Shown here in pieces: positions 12,887 to 64,000 of a stretch of DNA of 64,000 bases. The DNA lies in assembly GCF_021917145.1 (NCBI RefSeq), contig NC_061071.1, forward strand, positions 5,811,037 through 5,875,036, read 5' to 3'. Position 1 is the first letter of the stretch. Each line of letters starts with the position of its first letter. The stretch comes from Hypomesus transpacificus (taxonomy: Eukaryota > Chordata > Actinopteri > Osmeriformes > Osmeridae). The notes below the pieces were generated by a model. That model ran no database searches, had not been told where the DNA came from, and saw nothing but the letters and a program-made list of their open reading frames with translations. Both the position numbers and the translations under genes were made by a program.

Positions 12887-14467
12887 ATGTGTGTTAGGCG
12901 TCTTCCTTTTTATTGAGTGTTTGTGTGTGTTAATCTACTGTGATTAAGTGACGTCGTCGGCCGTGTGTGGAGTAGTTTCTTTGTGTTTCCTCTGGGATTG
13001 AGACAGTAGGATTTGCTTGATCCTCTGCCTCGGCGCCTGCCCGTTAACATCTTGCGCTCTGAGTCGCTCTACTTTCGGTACAGATGCCGCCGTCGCAAAC
13101 GTCAGACCATTTAGCCCCATGATCTCGCAGGCCTTTTGGTAAGAGCTCTCGTAAAGTTCTCCGGCTTTCTTTTTTGTTGTTAAAATATGTGGTATGTTTG
13201 TTCACGTCTGGCATCATGCACGTTTCTAAACCGTGCAGGACACCACTGAACTGGGAAGGTCTCCATAGTGACCGGCAGAACGGAAACTGGGCGGCGGATG
13301 TGAAGTCTTCAAAATAAATAAGATATGAAGACTGTCTCCACTTATACTAGCGCTGTCAAAAATAAATCGCAGTAACAAGCGTTTAATAACTCAACACTGG
13401 GAAACGGATTACTTGCATCGTGTAACGGAAAGTCTAGTTCATCCCGTTTTTCTATCCGAACCTGGAGAAACAACGTGTGGGAGCGGTAGGGAGCAGCCGC
13501 CTAGGAGAGCTGGATCCCCGGCAGAAAGCTGACAGATTGTCAGGGGTACGGCCCTATTCGGGCTGTCCTCCATGTACAAATCTCGGGAGTCAGAGACGCT
13601 GTCCGGTAATGAAAACCAAATCCACCGTGTGACATGTTGATGTGACAGCGTGATTGATGCTTCGTGACATATTAGAACGGGGGTTTTCACCGTTATTTTG
13701 ACGGTAAGTAATAAGAGTAAGAGTGCGCTTACGTAATGTATTTCTGGGATTCGGTTTTTGTTTTCATACTGGGGGCTCGCGCTGGCAGACACTAGCAGCG
13801 TTTGTGACGGCTAGAGTGAAAACACATTACATGGGCAATACACACTTCTAATGTCAGTCCAATATCAACTCGAAAACGATTGCGTTGTTAAGAGGGTTAC
13901 ATTCTGATGCAATTTATTTTGTATTAGGTAAGTAATCCGGATGGATACAGTTAGGATACTATGATGGCTCTGATCATCCCAGACATTGCGTAATAATAAC
14001 AATCCGGTTACTATTTATTATCAGGTATATATTACCTATCAAAAGTAGCCTCAAACAAATAGACCCTAGCAGTTTGTGTGGGGCTGTATCTCAGCCCTGG
14101 TGATCTGGCAGGTGAGACCAGTCTTAGACAACTGGTGATGCCTGCAGAGAGAACAGGTGAGCTGGTAGACAGCAGGATGATGCAGGCAGGTGAGCTGGTA
14201 GACAGGAAAATGACGCAGGCAGTGGGAGCAGGTGAGCTGGTAGACAGGAAGATGACGCAGGCAGAGGGAGCAGGTGACCTGGTAGACAGGGAGGCTGAGA
14301 GATGCAGAAGCTAAGTAAGTATAAAGCCTACTGAGGGCTGTGTCTCCAGGGAAAAGATAGAGGAGAGGACTTAATAAATAATTTGTCCGGTTGATTTTAT
14401 AGCGTGGTCCGCTTAGAAAAAGGCTACATGTTATTATGAAACCTATTTACTGTACCTGTACTGCTAC

Positions 14468-14499
<32 letters not shown>

Positions 14500-16320
14500 T
14501 GAGGTCTCCCAGAGTACCAGTCCTAAACGGACCAATCATAAGATGGTACAGGTGTTTTTTCTATCGCTGTCCAGTGGAACTTTTCACCAAACTGACCTGG
14601 TAGTAAGCCCTTGAAAGCGCCTGGTCCAGATGAGGTCACTTCCTGTTCCTGTTGAGCATGTGCTCCTACACCTACAGGGCTTGTTGGTTCATAGCATCTT
14701 TCACCCAATGTGTTCATGCTACACAGGTCAGACGAAAATACAATTAGCTAATAATTAGGGTCAATGAAACACATTTGATTTTTCCATCCCCGTTGGTGTT
14801 AAAACTATCGGTAAATTCTTTGAGTTCCAACTGGGAGGCAAATCAAGTGCACCCTTTGTAATGGATCCCAGGATGGTTCATACAGGCAGGGGGCCTAGGA
14901 GAGGGGGGCTGCTGGGAGGACTAATATAGCCTGAGCCGTGATTGGAGAACAATGTCCAACTTCCTGTGAGAGCCCCCTCCCACAGCATTCCTGTGTGTCA
15001 CGGCCTGGGAAAGAATGTGTGCGTGTGATCACATACAGTAGCTCCTCTCTGGCCCTTTTACCGGCCCTGTTTCCCCTGTTCTTTCCCATGGTGTGTGTGT
15101 GTGTGTCAAGCAGTCGCTACTAGGACCTTGGGTACAGGTGCAGGCTCCTGGTGCTTATATTTGGCAGCCAAGGGACATGTCAAGTGGCCTTCAGATTCTA
15201 GGTGAAGTGCAATATAAAGCGAGGAGGGATGAAGCCATCAGTATCCATAGGTGTCGGTATTTCTTGGAACTTTGATCAGAATTGAAACATACGAGTCATT
15301 TGTGAATTCAAATCGAGCTTAAAATGTGGTGCCACTATTTGCCATGTGCAGAGATACACAGAGATATGGGTCAGTTGCTGGGTGTTTAGTTTCTGGCTTG
15401 TTAGTGCTCGGCCATTAATATCACGGTCTGTGTGTGTGTGTGTGAAAGAATCTTGTTGGTGTCAGGGTATATATATCGCAGCCTTCAAATGGTATAAATA
15501 GCCTAACAAAGGCTGGCTACCATCCAGATATCGCTAGCATATTTATTCACTTATCATTCTAGGGCCTACATAGGCACAACACTAAGCTCTATACAGGACT
15601 ATCAGTGCGTATATATTCACAGAGGAGAAACTAACCTGTGAATCGCTATTAGCTGAGCTGCCTGGATGATTTGAGGACAGCCATGGCGCCAGCACCTCTG
15701 GAGTCTTTGTGTGTATGTGGTGTGTGTGCGCACAACTGGGCTAAGCATCTCCCGTCTCCCAGAGGCCTTTGCATGTGGCTGACCCTGGGTCACAGGCCGC
15801 ACAACAAACACACTCCAAAGAATATGGAGGAGGGAGAGGGAGGACAGAAGGTCTTGACAATGAAGCCTTTCGATGTGAGGAACAGGGTCCACGTGAGTAG
15901 GAAAGGAGGACGAGAAAGAGACGAAGAGGATAGGGAGTCCGATGTAAGGCGAGATGGAAAGAGAGGAATGGACCGGAGGGACGGAGAGAGACGAAGAGAG
16001 CGGGGGGGGGGGGGGGAAGGAGGGAGGTCAGCGCGGGGCGCGGGGCGGAGCATGGTCAGATTGAGCCGTGTAATACAAGGATTAAGAGTGAGGACTGTGA
16101 ACACCAAATCCCCCCATTCTCCTGCTAATCCTCACCCAGGATCGAGGACACACCTCTTGCGTGCGTGTGCGTCCACGGGTGCCATATTTGCCGGCACAGT
16201 GTTTTTTGTTTGTGTGTATGCCATAGCGTGTCTGTGTGCATGTCATATACAGTATGAGGGCACGTGTTCCTCGGTTCTCTGCGCTACACTCAGATCTGGC
16301 CTTTGAGATACGATGATGCG

Positions 16321-16364
<44 letters not shown>

Positions 16365-16373
16365 GTCTCTCTG

Positions 16374-16433
<60 letters not shown>

Positions 16434-18102
16434 TGTACGTTGTTAATCACCGTCTGGCTGAGAGATTCTCACCTCCCCTCTGTCTCAGACACTCTCCATG
16501 TGAATCATTCAGTGACCTTTGCTTAGCCATAGAACTCTCCTTCCAGCCCCTACCACCTTTCCCGTGTCTGTCCAGCCTGACCTCCCACCCCCCTCATCAC
16601 ACACACACACCATTCCCAAGTGTCTCCCAAATTAGCGTTCTCAGGCACTGCTGTCAGTAGGGTCGTTGAGAGAGAAAGAGAGATGGCAAAAGAGAGGGAG
16701 GCATAGCAGGAGTGGGGGAGGGAGAGAGTGATCGAGAGAGGGTCAGAGGGAGAGAGAGAGAGAGGGTCAGAGAGAGAGAGAGAGAGAACCTGGAAACCGA
16801 GGGAGACAGAGTGGATAGAGACATTGATGTTTAGGGTGCTGACTGAGTGTGAACCAGCCTAATCAGCCTTCACTATGGCAACACAAGGCCCGGAGAACCA
16901 CAGTGTAATTGAGATAGAAGGAGGATGAGATGTAGAGATGGAAGGGAGGGGGGCTGGGGGGGTTCGAGCGAGAAGAGAGGAAATGAGAGGTAGACCAGAA
17001 GGTAGATATGCTGAACGAGAAAGCAGAGAAAGGATCAATAGATCTAAGTGTTACTAATGCAGCCTGGCCTACAGTACAGTTCGGTGATACGCAGTCCCCC
17101 AGCACTCTACTGTCTCCCCCAACTCCCTCCCTCACCATCCCTTCTCCTTCCCACCTCCTCTATCTCCCCATCCTCACCCACCTCCTCCTTCTCCTGACTC
17201 CCCGGACGGAGGAGCTTGGTTCTGTGGGATGTTTTGCTGTGTGATATTGACCGTCCCCTTTCTCTCCCACCCTCTGCCTCTCCCTCCCTCTCTCACAGGT
17301 CTCCAGCCTCCAGCCTCCCTCTGGCATCTCTCCACCCGGGCTGGACTTACCTCACCTCCCCCCCCCTCCCCACCCAGCAGGACTCTCCCAACTGTGGACC
17401 CTCTCGACAGACCTTTCCTCTTCTCCTCCACCTCTCCTTTCCTCCATTCCTTTCCCCCTCAGCTGCTGTGGGGATTGTGTGTAGAGACTGCAAGCTAGCA
17501 GCAGAGGCGGCAAAACCACTTTGTTGGACAACATCTGGACACAGGAAACAGAAAGAGGAAGCAAAAACCAGGACGTGGAGTCAAGAAGCAGGAAGAGGAC
17601 ACAAAAAGCAAGAAGAAGACACAAAAATTGGAAACGGGGGCAACCTGAAAGCTTTACCATTGTCAAGAGGACTAGACTGTTAGCCACTGGGCAGCGCTCC
17701 TGGGTGGAGTTACAAGACAGTGCCCTGCTTAGGGGCACAAGGGTGTTCAGGGGAGGATGTGCTGATCAGTGGAAGCCAGACTTGAGGAGTGCTCCCAGTG
17801 GCGCCTATTCCATCCTGGTCCTGCCCAGCTACCGGCCTCCCCCCCCTCCTCCTTCCCCCTACGATCTCCACTCCTTCCCTACTCAGCCCCACCCCCCCCC
17901 CCCCCAGCCTCCACCATTCGCCCCTCTCTCGCTACGGCCGTCCTCCCCCCCCGCCCCCCGCCCCCACCCCCATTCCCACCCTCCCTCCCACTCCCCCACT
18001 CACCACCATCATCACCACCACCATCACCACCATCACCACCCTTCGCACCCACACACTCATCCGTCTCCCCTCCCCCCCTCCTCCCCCTCTTCCTCTGTGA
18101 CC
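12887..18102. other. gtf3c3-hecw2 interval: hecw2 promoter and leader, simple repeats
   Basis: No protein-coding exon is recognised here. A CpG-richer stretch at about 12950-13760 may hold a promoter. A 36-39-bp tandem (GAGCTGGTAGACAG...) lies at about 14155-14300. CT/GA microsatellites lie at 16323-16420 and 16660-16790. A pyrimidine tract ending CCCCCTCAG at about 17461 is a plausible acceptor for the exon that contains the hecw2 start. That reading frame stays open for some 580 bases upstream of the chosen ATG, through proline- and histidine-rich sequence, which I treat as 5' leader. Transcript data would settle the 5' exons. Confidence 0.45.
16323..16420. repeat. (CT)n microsatellite
   Basis: Nearly pure TCTC repeats with interspersed TG steps, followed by (CA)n. 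It produces spurious Ser/Leu ORFs on one strand and Arg/Glu ORFs on the other. Confidence 0.95.
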
Positions 18103-27197
<9,095 letters not shown>

Positions 27198-29137
27198 CCC
27201 CTGACCCCTGACCCAGTCCTGGGGGCTGTCTCTCCTCCCGACATCAGTCAACAGCTACAGAGGAACCCCACATCCAAGACAATGGGAATCTAGACATGAC
27301 ACACACGCACACACACTGCCGGGACTGAGTACACTCAGAAGGCTGTGCCTGAGCTCACAGTGATTACCAGAGGGTGGCTCCCCTGGTGGTCTGGAGGTAT
27401 CAGTGCACCAACAGCAGCAGCAGCCCTCAGATGACTCACCACGGGAGTCTGCAGCTCTGATTGGATGAGTCATGGAACTAGGCTCAGACAGAACAGTAAA
27501 CCGCCGTTATCTTCCGCAACCCTTTGTCAATGTTTTAGTTATCATAATTAGGGCGTGATCTTATCCTTGTTCGTCAACCTACTCTGCTAAGATTGAGGAA
27601 CGCTCCTAAAAAAACCTTCAAGTTTTACAGTTTTGTTGTGTTTTTAACCTCCTTCTCTTGTCTACTGAGTGTGTGACACTTTCTACCGATGTTTTTTCCT
27701 CGTATATACTGCCCTGCTTTGCTTAGTGGGCCATGTTGAGTACATTAATCGAACTAATGTTTTGATATGCAGACTGAGGATTGTGACTTGATGACACTTG
27801 TTTGTTTACATATGAAGGTGGATGTACCGTGATAGTAGGTAAATAACAGCTGCACACGTACACACCCACACACGCACACATATGCGTGCAGCTACACATA
27901 CACACACACACCCACATACACGATTACAGTAAGGAGCACACATAACACTATTTCAGGCATGCAGACACACAGGTATACATCTCTGTGTGTGTGTGTCTGT
28001 CTCTATCTTACTCCCTCTCTTTCACACACACAACCCTTTTTTCCATCCATATCATGATAGACATGCCTCTGCAGTGCTCCTAAGTATTTGCACTGAATGT
28101 ACCAAAGGTTGGGGGCCACAAACAGCCTTCTCTCTCTCTCTCTCTCTCTCTCTATCTCCATGTATCTCCTAAATCTCTTACAAAGATGACACCACCATCG
28201 AATGTTGCACCACCCTTGACCATATCTAAACACACACACACACACACACACTGCCACACAGAGGACACTGCCACCCTTGTGACTAATCTGAAAGTTGCAT
28301 CCGTGTTTCAGTCATTCTCACACGTTTTGTATCAGAATGTTTAATTCACTGCTCAGAATGTTTCACTGCCCTCGCCCTGCCAGCAACAACCTAGCTACTG
28401 GCTGCCTGGTTGACTGACTTGTTGGCTTGCTTGACTGTCGTTAGTGACTTTCTGGCTGTCACTGGTCATCGACTGACTTGCTGATTTTCTGACTGGTTGT
28501 TTAGATTTTCCAGCAGACTTCCTGACTGTCACTGGCCATTGACTGGCTAGCTGACCGGCAGGTGTGGGGTGTTTGTGGTTGTGTCTTTGTCAGAGCTACA
28601 CTCTATGCAAAGCTTTTTTCTCTTGGTCACTCTTATATGATTGTATGACATAGATAAAATTAATTGAAGAAATGTCCCACTCCCGTACTCTGTATGTTTT
28701 GGTGCCTTTCTCAGGTTATGGGCCCGTCTGTCGCCTGGCTCACCCAAGGTGATTCTTGGTTTTAAAGTTGGAGGTGCAAAGGGTAGTGATTGCTTACAAA
28801 AAAACATGATCAAAATGTATAGTGGATCTTAATCTTTAATCTTTGATCTTAATGAATTGTAAGGTTTTTTACATTAATTTGAAAAAGTAAATGTTTTCAT
28901 CCCAACAATAGGGGGTGCAAATGCACCCACAGTAAAATCGCCTAAGCTCACAGGACAGGTTGCTAACGGCAACCGGAGCGTCTAGAGACAGTTACACAAA
29001 CTATCACTGCTACTAGTGCTATCCCGCTAGCTAGCAAACGTTTAAATTTACAAGCAACTTGAAGGTTTGAGACGATTGTTTTTTATAAATGAGGTGATGT
29101 CATTTGCAAACAGGTAAATAGCTAAGTAGTCTTGAAA
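27198..29137. other. hecw2 3' UTR and hecw2-spag17 intergenic DNA
   Basis: This interval holds the hecw2 3' UTR and the spag17 promoter, with (CA)n at 27842-27925 and 28225-28255 and (CT)n at 28125-28155. Degenerate ACTGACTGGCTG-type sequence lies at 28400-28560. No coding exon is recognised, and no clear AATAAA that I would assign to hecw2. Confidence 0.5.
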
Positions 29138-51265
<22,128 letters not shown>

Positions 51266-51608
51266 CAATGATGGTTCTCTTCCTTAACCCCCCTCTTCAC
51301 CCATCCTGCCTGGGAGCCTGTATGACAGGCAGGTTTCGGACCGTACCATTTCACTCCACACAGGGGGGTCCAGGGTCCATCTGCTCTCCTCCACTCCCCC
51401 CATCAGACGAGGAGTGGTCCTGCCTCTCCGAACGGCTCCGCCCACCACCGCCGCACGGTCAGTTCACACACACACACACACTCAAACCAGGTCTCTGTGT
51501 TTCTGAAGCTGGTCTCTTCCTGTACCTGTCAGGTGATCTGTGAGCCGATGAAATCCAGGAAGTACAGAAGACTCCTAGACTCCAGTACAAGTCAACTCAA
51601 CTGCGTGC

Positions 51609-51614
51609 TTTATT
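51609..51614 (-). terminator. dmd polyadenylation signal
   Basis: TTTATT on the plus strand reads AATAAA on the minus strand, 1243 bases beyond the dmd stop codon. It is the last good signal before spag17 coding sequence. Confidence 0.5.
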
Positions 51615-51890
51615 GATATACACAGTAAAGCCTGTTATGATACAATAGTAAGGCATATATCTGGTGGAGTCTGATATGTTGTGGAAAAACAAAAAAGAAA
51701 TTAGTTATTGAGGAAAGCAATGGACGACAAAAGTAACTCAAGCGTTAGAAATGAAAATGAATAATTATAATAGGGTAACGACCAGATACAACTACAAAAG
51801 AATCTCTTTGATCATGCTTTCCCAGCATAGCACACGAGACTGTTGTCATGACAACACGCAGTGTACCTCGAGGTGGGGTTCCACACATTA

Positions 51891-51896
51891 AATAAA
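51891..51896 (+). terminator. candidate spag17 polyadenylation signal
   Basis: AATAAA about 630 bases after the spag17 stop, followed by a GTGTGCGTGC stretch. I saw no earlier AATAAA on this strand. Confidence 0.4.
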
Positions 51897-52856
51897 GGGT
51901 GTGCGTGCACACATGCAGTCACTTGTGGCTCCACACGCCCACAGCAACACAACTAAAACAAACTTCGTCGTCATCATCATCATCAGCAGTACACCAATGA
52001 AGATGGACTGTTTCCAGGACAACAGTAATGTGCATTGGGGCTGTCAGTAGTCTGTCTGGTCAGTAGTGTCGGGGAGGGGGGTGGGGGGGTGGCCGGACGG
52101 CGTTACCAAGCGTGCTGGATGGTTCATCCAGGTCAGATTAGGAGAGTAGTGTCATCTTAAACACTCCAGTCCTGGAAGTGATTTACATTCATCGAAGGTT
52201 CGACCTTAGTCTGCCCCGCCCCCCTCCTCTAAGCCCCACCCCTGCCCATACAGGAGTGACAGGCTAGTTCTGCCAGATGTGCAGTGATAGACTAACAAAT
52301 GGATGGATGGCTGATGGATGGATAAAAACATGGAAGTGGATTAGCCAGAAAGTAAAAGCTATAATGTAATGTGGGTAAAACATACCTCCCCACACACACG
52401 CACACACACACACACACACGTACGTACAGGCACACAACGCTAAAAGGGTACAGGATGTCTGCATGGCCTTTACAGTAGTATATATTCTGTGGTTATAAAC
52501 GTTTTGTAATACAAAGCACCCTTATAGTTACAATCTCTCTTTTCCATACGAAGATCTGAAATGCCTTGTCCATTACAAAGAAATGGCAAATACATCCACA
52601 GGACAAACACACACACACATACATACATACATACTGGTTTCTTTTCTTTTTTTATACAATTGCATAGAAGTTTAAAAACCTGCGTCTGTTAATAAAACAA
52701 TTTCAAGACTTAGGAAACTACTGAAATCTTCACGTCTCTAATCGTGATCCTTCACAAAAATAGATGAATATTCTCTTTGTAAACTTGTCCAATCCAGTTG
52801 TTTTGACTAGAAAAGCATGCGGTGGGGGTGGGGCCGGAGGGGGCAAGGGCGGCGGG

Positions 52857-61423
<8,567 letters not shown>

Positions 61424-61650
61424 CCCTCCGCTGTTCAGGTCGCAGATCCTAATGTTAACAGCAGAAACGGCGCGGGTTTCCGAACCGTGGCTATCCCGTA
61501 CCACGTAGCTAGCTACCGCGGCGATGAACCGTCCTCTGTAGGAGAGCAACCGTCCGACCGAGGTTTCGTGTGTTCGCCCGTGTGTTGGTTCGCAGAGGCT
61601 GGGCTCTAAGACGAGGCGGAGCTACCCTAGTCTCCCTTCCCCCATTCTAT
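61424..61650 (-). promoter_or_regulatory. Dp71-type internal promoter of dmd
   Basis: The region 5' (minus strand) of the MREQLR first exon is G+C- and CpG-rich (for example CGGCGCGGG near 61475 inverted, CCGTCCGACCGAGG at 61550) and lacks a TATA box, like the mammalian Dp71 promoter. Its exact start sites cannot be read from sequence. Confidence 0.6.
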
Positions 61651-63150
61651 TGAGTGGGAGTCTCTGTGCTCAGCTGAGGTTTACCCCTCTCTCGGCTAGG
61701 GGTGGGGGTATACAGTACTGGGGGAAGTACAGCTCTAGCTAAATGCTTTCTCTGTAATTTACTGGGCAAGTCTCAGCTACAATGATGGGATGGAAATCCA
61801 TCCCAGAAAGGGTAACAACACAGAAGTTGCCCTGGCTACGCCTGAGTAGTTGAAATGTAGCCTTGCCTTGTCCTCAGAGGGGAAGGTATGAGTGGAGTGC
61901 CTCTCAGGCTCAATGTGCTCACACTGTCAATCTGCCGTAAGTAGTGTTTGCCTTCCCGACAAATATAAAGCCTACTTCACCAGCCTACACAGAAGGCCTA
62001 CTTACAAACTAACAGGTTAAGTAGGTTAAAATCCCATAGATGACTACAGAAAACAGGGTAGAAGAGCATCAACACAGGAGTCCAGTTGAAGCGAAGGTTG
62101 TTGCTCCAGGAGTTGAGCTATGGTCTCTATGGGACCACACACACACACACACACATCCTACACAGCCCTGCCCTTCTTCCTCTGTGCCTGCTCTTATCTC
62201 TGAGTTACTATAAGCGTGCCGGGGGGAGGGTGTGTGTGTGTGCATGCGTGTGTGTAGGTGTGTCGGTAAGGTGTGTGTGCGCGTGTTTGTGCACGTGTGG
62301 CTGTACAGGTTGTTGGAGGTTTTCGTGTGTGTATGCGTGCGTGCGTGTGTGTGCATGCGTGTGTGTGTGTCCTGCATTCTCACTCACAGAGTCTGCGTCA
62401 GGTCATCAGGTCCTGTTGTGTCTCTGCATGTAGAGAGGAACATCTGTCACTTCTCTTCACTCTCACCCCTGTCATTTACACTCTCACTCTCTCCTCAAAG
62501 TCAAGCTTTCTTTTTTTTGCTCTCCCTTAATTCTTACATGCTTTCATTGTCATGCACACGCTCACACCCTAAATCTATTAATGCACTAAAATGCATTTCA
62601 AGCCAGGTATGTTAATGGAACTTGCTGCACTTAGTAGTTCATCAAACACACACACACAGACGAGCCACATAAACTACACACCACCACACAGCGTCAGCAC
62701 TGCGCTGTATCCCTCCACCCAGAGCCGGATCTACTTCTACCTCAGGCCAGGTGAGATTGCTCCTACAGGTGATATAGTCCCCTTTGGTCTCTGCTCCAAC
62801 TCCACTCTGATAGTGACTGATTCTGATCAATGAACCTGGACCCGAGCTGAACAAGACAATTCACTTCTAGAATAGACCAGTACAGACTAGGTCAGACTAG
62901 ACTGGCCTAGTTCTGTAAGGACTAGACCAGATTAATCTGGACTAGACCAGATGAGGACAGCAGAGACTGGGCTCTCGAGCTCTGGGACTGGAGACAGTAT
63001 TAAAGGCACACTGATGTAAGTGGATAGAGCAGTCAGTATTAGGTGTAGTAGGGTTACTGCTTGTCAGGCCAGATTCAACAGACCACACAGTTGTAAGATG
63101 GTTTAAAATGTTAAAAGTAGACCAGCTAGTAGACAGGCAGGGGTCCTTAC
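61651..63150. other. dmd intron 62 equivalent, upstream part
   Basis: No exon is recognised. TG/CA microsatellites lie at 62135-62155 and 62225-62375. A CTAGACCAG-type degenerate repeat lies at 62870-62960. Confidence 0.5.
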
Positions 63151-63566
63151 TTGACATAGTAGGGCACGTTGTTGGAGGAGATGGCCTGTTCATACGGTTC
63201 CTCAACTGAGCCTGCACCAGAGAGAGAGACCGAGAGACAAATATACAGAGAGAGAGAGACAGACAGACAGATAGACAGATAGACAGATAGAGACAGACAG
63301 ACAGATAGACAGATAGTGACAGACAGACATATAGAGAGAGACAGATGGAGAGAGACAAGGTGGTCAGGAGGCACATTTAAATAGTGTTTAAATTGACAAA
63401 TTGAGAGATAGAAGGGATTAGAGTGATTGGGAAAGAGAGAGAGACGAATGAACAGAAAAGGAAAAGAGAAGGAAAAGGAAGACATGAAAGACTTACCAAG
63501 TAGCAGATGAGGGCCAAAATCTCTGTGAGCATCCGTCAGCTGCTTGAGGTGCTCTCTGATGGAGAT
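63151..63566 (-). CDS. dmd: dystrophin, exons equivalent to human 61 and 62 (long isoforms, partial)
   Basis: Two exons on the minus strand: 63566-63497 (70 nt; human exon 61 is 79) and 63211-63151 (61 nt, same as human exon 62). They encode the last spectrin helix with KQLTDAHRDFGP and the first half of the WW domain ending NNVPYYV. Phases fit: exon 62 ends in phase 2, the same as the Dp71 first exon, and both can splice to 59404. The product would be the long muscle- or brain-type dystrophins, with the rest of the gene beyond the right edge. The sequence is diverged: three codons are missing after DFGP, and the first WW tryptophan (PW.RAIS in human) reads PYEQAIS. Confidence 0.87.
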
Positions 63567-63571
63567 CTGGA

Positions 63572-64000
63572 GGGAGAGGAGGAGAGGGTCACCAGAGGAG
63601 GAAGAAAGGAGGAGAGGAGGGTCACCAGAGGAGGAAGAAAGAAGGAGAGGAGGAGAGGGTCACCAGAGGAGGAAGAGAGGAGGAGAGGAGGAGAGGGTCA
63701 CCAGAGGAGGAAGAGAGGAGGAGAGGAGGAGAGGGTCACCAAAGGAGGAAGAAAGGAGGAGAGGGTCACCAGAGGAGGAAGAGAGGAGGAGAGGGTCACC
63801 AGAGGAGGAGAGGGTCACCAGAGGAGGAAGAGAGGAGGAGAGGGTCACCAGAGGAGGAGAGGGTCACGAGAGGAGGAGGAGAGGGTCACCAGAGGAGGAA
63901 GAGAGGAGGAGAGGAGGAAGAAAGGAGGAGAGGGTCACGAGAGGAGGAAGAAAGGAGAGGAGGAAGAGGGTCACTAGAGGAGGAAGAGAGGAGGAGAGGA
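63572..64000. repeat. GA-rich minisatellite at the right edge (dmd intron)
   Basis: Irregular higher-order array of GGAGGAGAGGGTCACCAGAG and GAGGAAGAGAGGAGG units, continuing past the window end. It codes for nothing but stays open in several frames. Confidence 0.95.

Larger units (their letters stand above)
51266..52856. other. convergent 3' UTRs of spag17 (plus) and dmd (minus)
   Basis: No coding exon is seen. The minus strand is expected to be dmd 3' UTR, A/T-rich and without large repeats. On the plus strand the spag17 3' UTR begins at 51266. The nearest polyadenylation signals cross over (see the two signal entries), so the transcripts may overlap by about 0.3 kb. A G-run (52070-52090) and (CA)n (52390-52420) are present. 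Confidence 0.55.

Noticed and set aside
63507..63977. 156-aa Arg/Glu-rich plus-strand ORF
   Set aside because: It is a GA-rich minisatellite read in an open frame, overlapping a dmd exon on the other strand.

Overview
The window is vertebrate nuclear DNA, almost certainly from a teleost fish with a compact genome. It carries four intron-rich genes plus the 3' half of a fifth locus. Introns are short (mostly 80-900 bp) and full of TG/CA microsatellites. The repeats are typical fish families (hAT-type MITEs and a ubiquitous teleost interspersed repeat), and a relic of an AIG1/GIMAP-type GTPase gene lies at the left edge.

Layout, left to right. 1-2.5 kb: intergenic DNA with a broken GIMAP-like fragment (minus strand). 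2.97-4.24 kb (minus): pcnp, 5 coding exons, 171 aa, sharing a 279-bp head-to-head promoter with gtf3c3. 4.52-12.67 kb (plus): gtf3c3, the TPR subunit of TFIIIC, 18 exons, 940 aa. 18.10-27.20 kb (plus): hecw2, a C2-WW-WW-HECT ubiquitin ligase, 29 coding exons, 1498 aa. 29.14-51.27 kb (plus): spag17, the central-pair projection protein of motile cilia, about 44 exons and 2000 aa. 52.86-61.42 kb (minus): the 3' end of a dystrophin (dmd) gene. It has its own Dp71-type first exon (631-aa Dp71-like product), and two further dmd exons (equivalents of human 62 and 61) lie upstream at 63.15-63.57 kb. The rest of that gene runs off the right edge. The gtf3c3-hecw2 pair is also neighbouring in human (2q32-q33). 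spag17 and dmd converge tail to tail and their transcripts may overlap.

The most unusual region is spag17 intron 1 (29.24-37.29 kb). It holds two near-identical 2-kb arms in inverted orientation. The inner end of each arm is the 3' 150 nt of a U2 snRNA gene. Both U2 copies are cut at the same nucleotide, immediately 5' of the ATCTG at about U2 position 38, at the edge of the branch-point recognition sequence. Each is joined there to the 3' end of a different retroelement-like insert. One insert has a poly(A) tail and the missing U2 5' end on its far side. The other ends in the C-terminal part of a LINE-like ORF. This is the signature expected of U2-targeted non-LTR elements (the Keno/Tx1 group known from fish).

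A second unusual class is a pair of fold-back elements with ATGGAG...CTCCAT termini and 8-bp target duplications, one 1036 bp in spag17 and one 147 bp in dmd. Other repeats include a 33-bp minisatellite open in several frames after spag17 exon 14, and tandem duplications that copy exon ends with their splice donors.

Coding exons were joined by reading splice sites and keeping phase. The summed lengths are multiples of three for every gene. One junction (spag17 exons 8-9) is uncertain. Apart from the single-sequence reading, no alignment or database search was possible.
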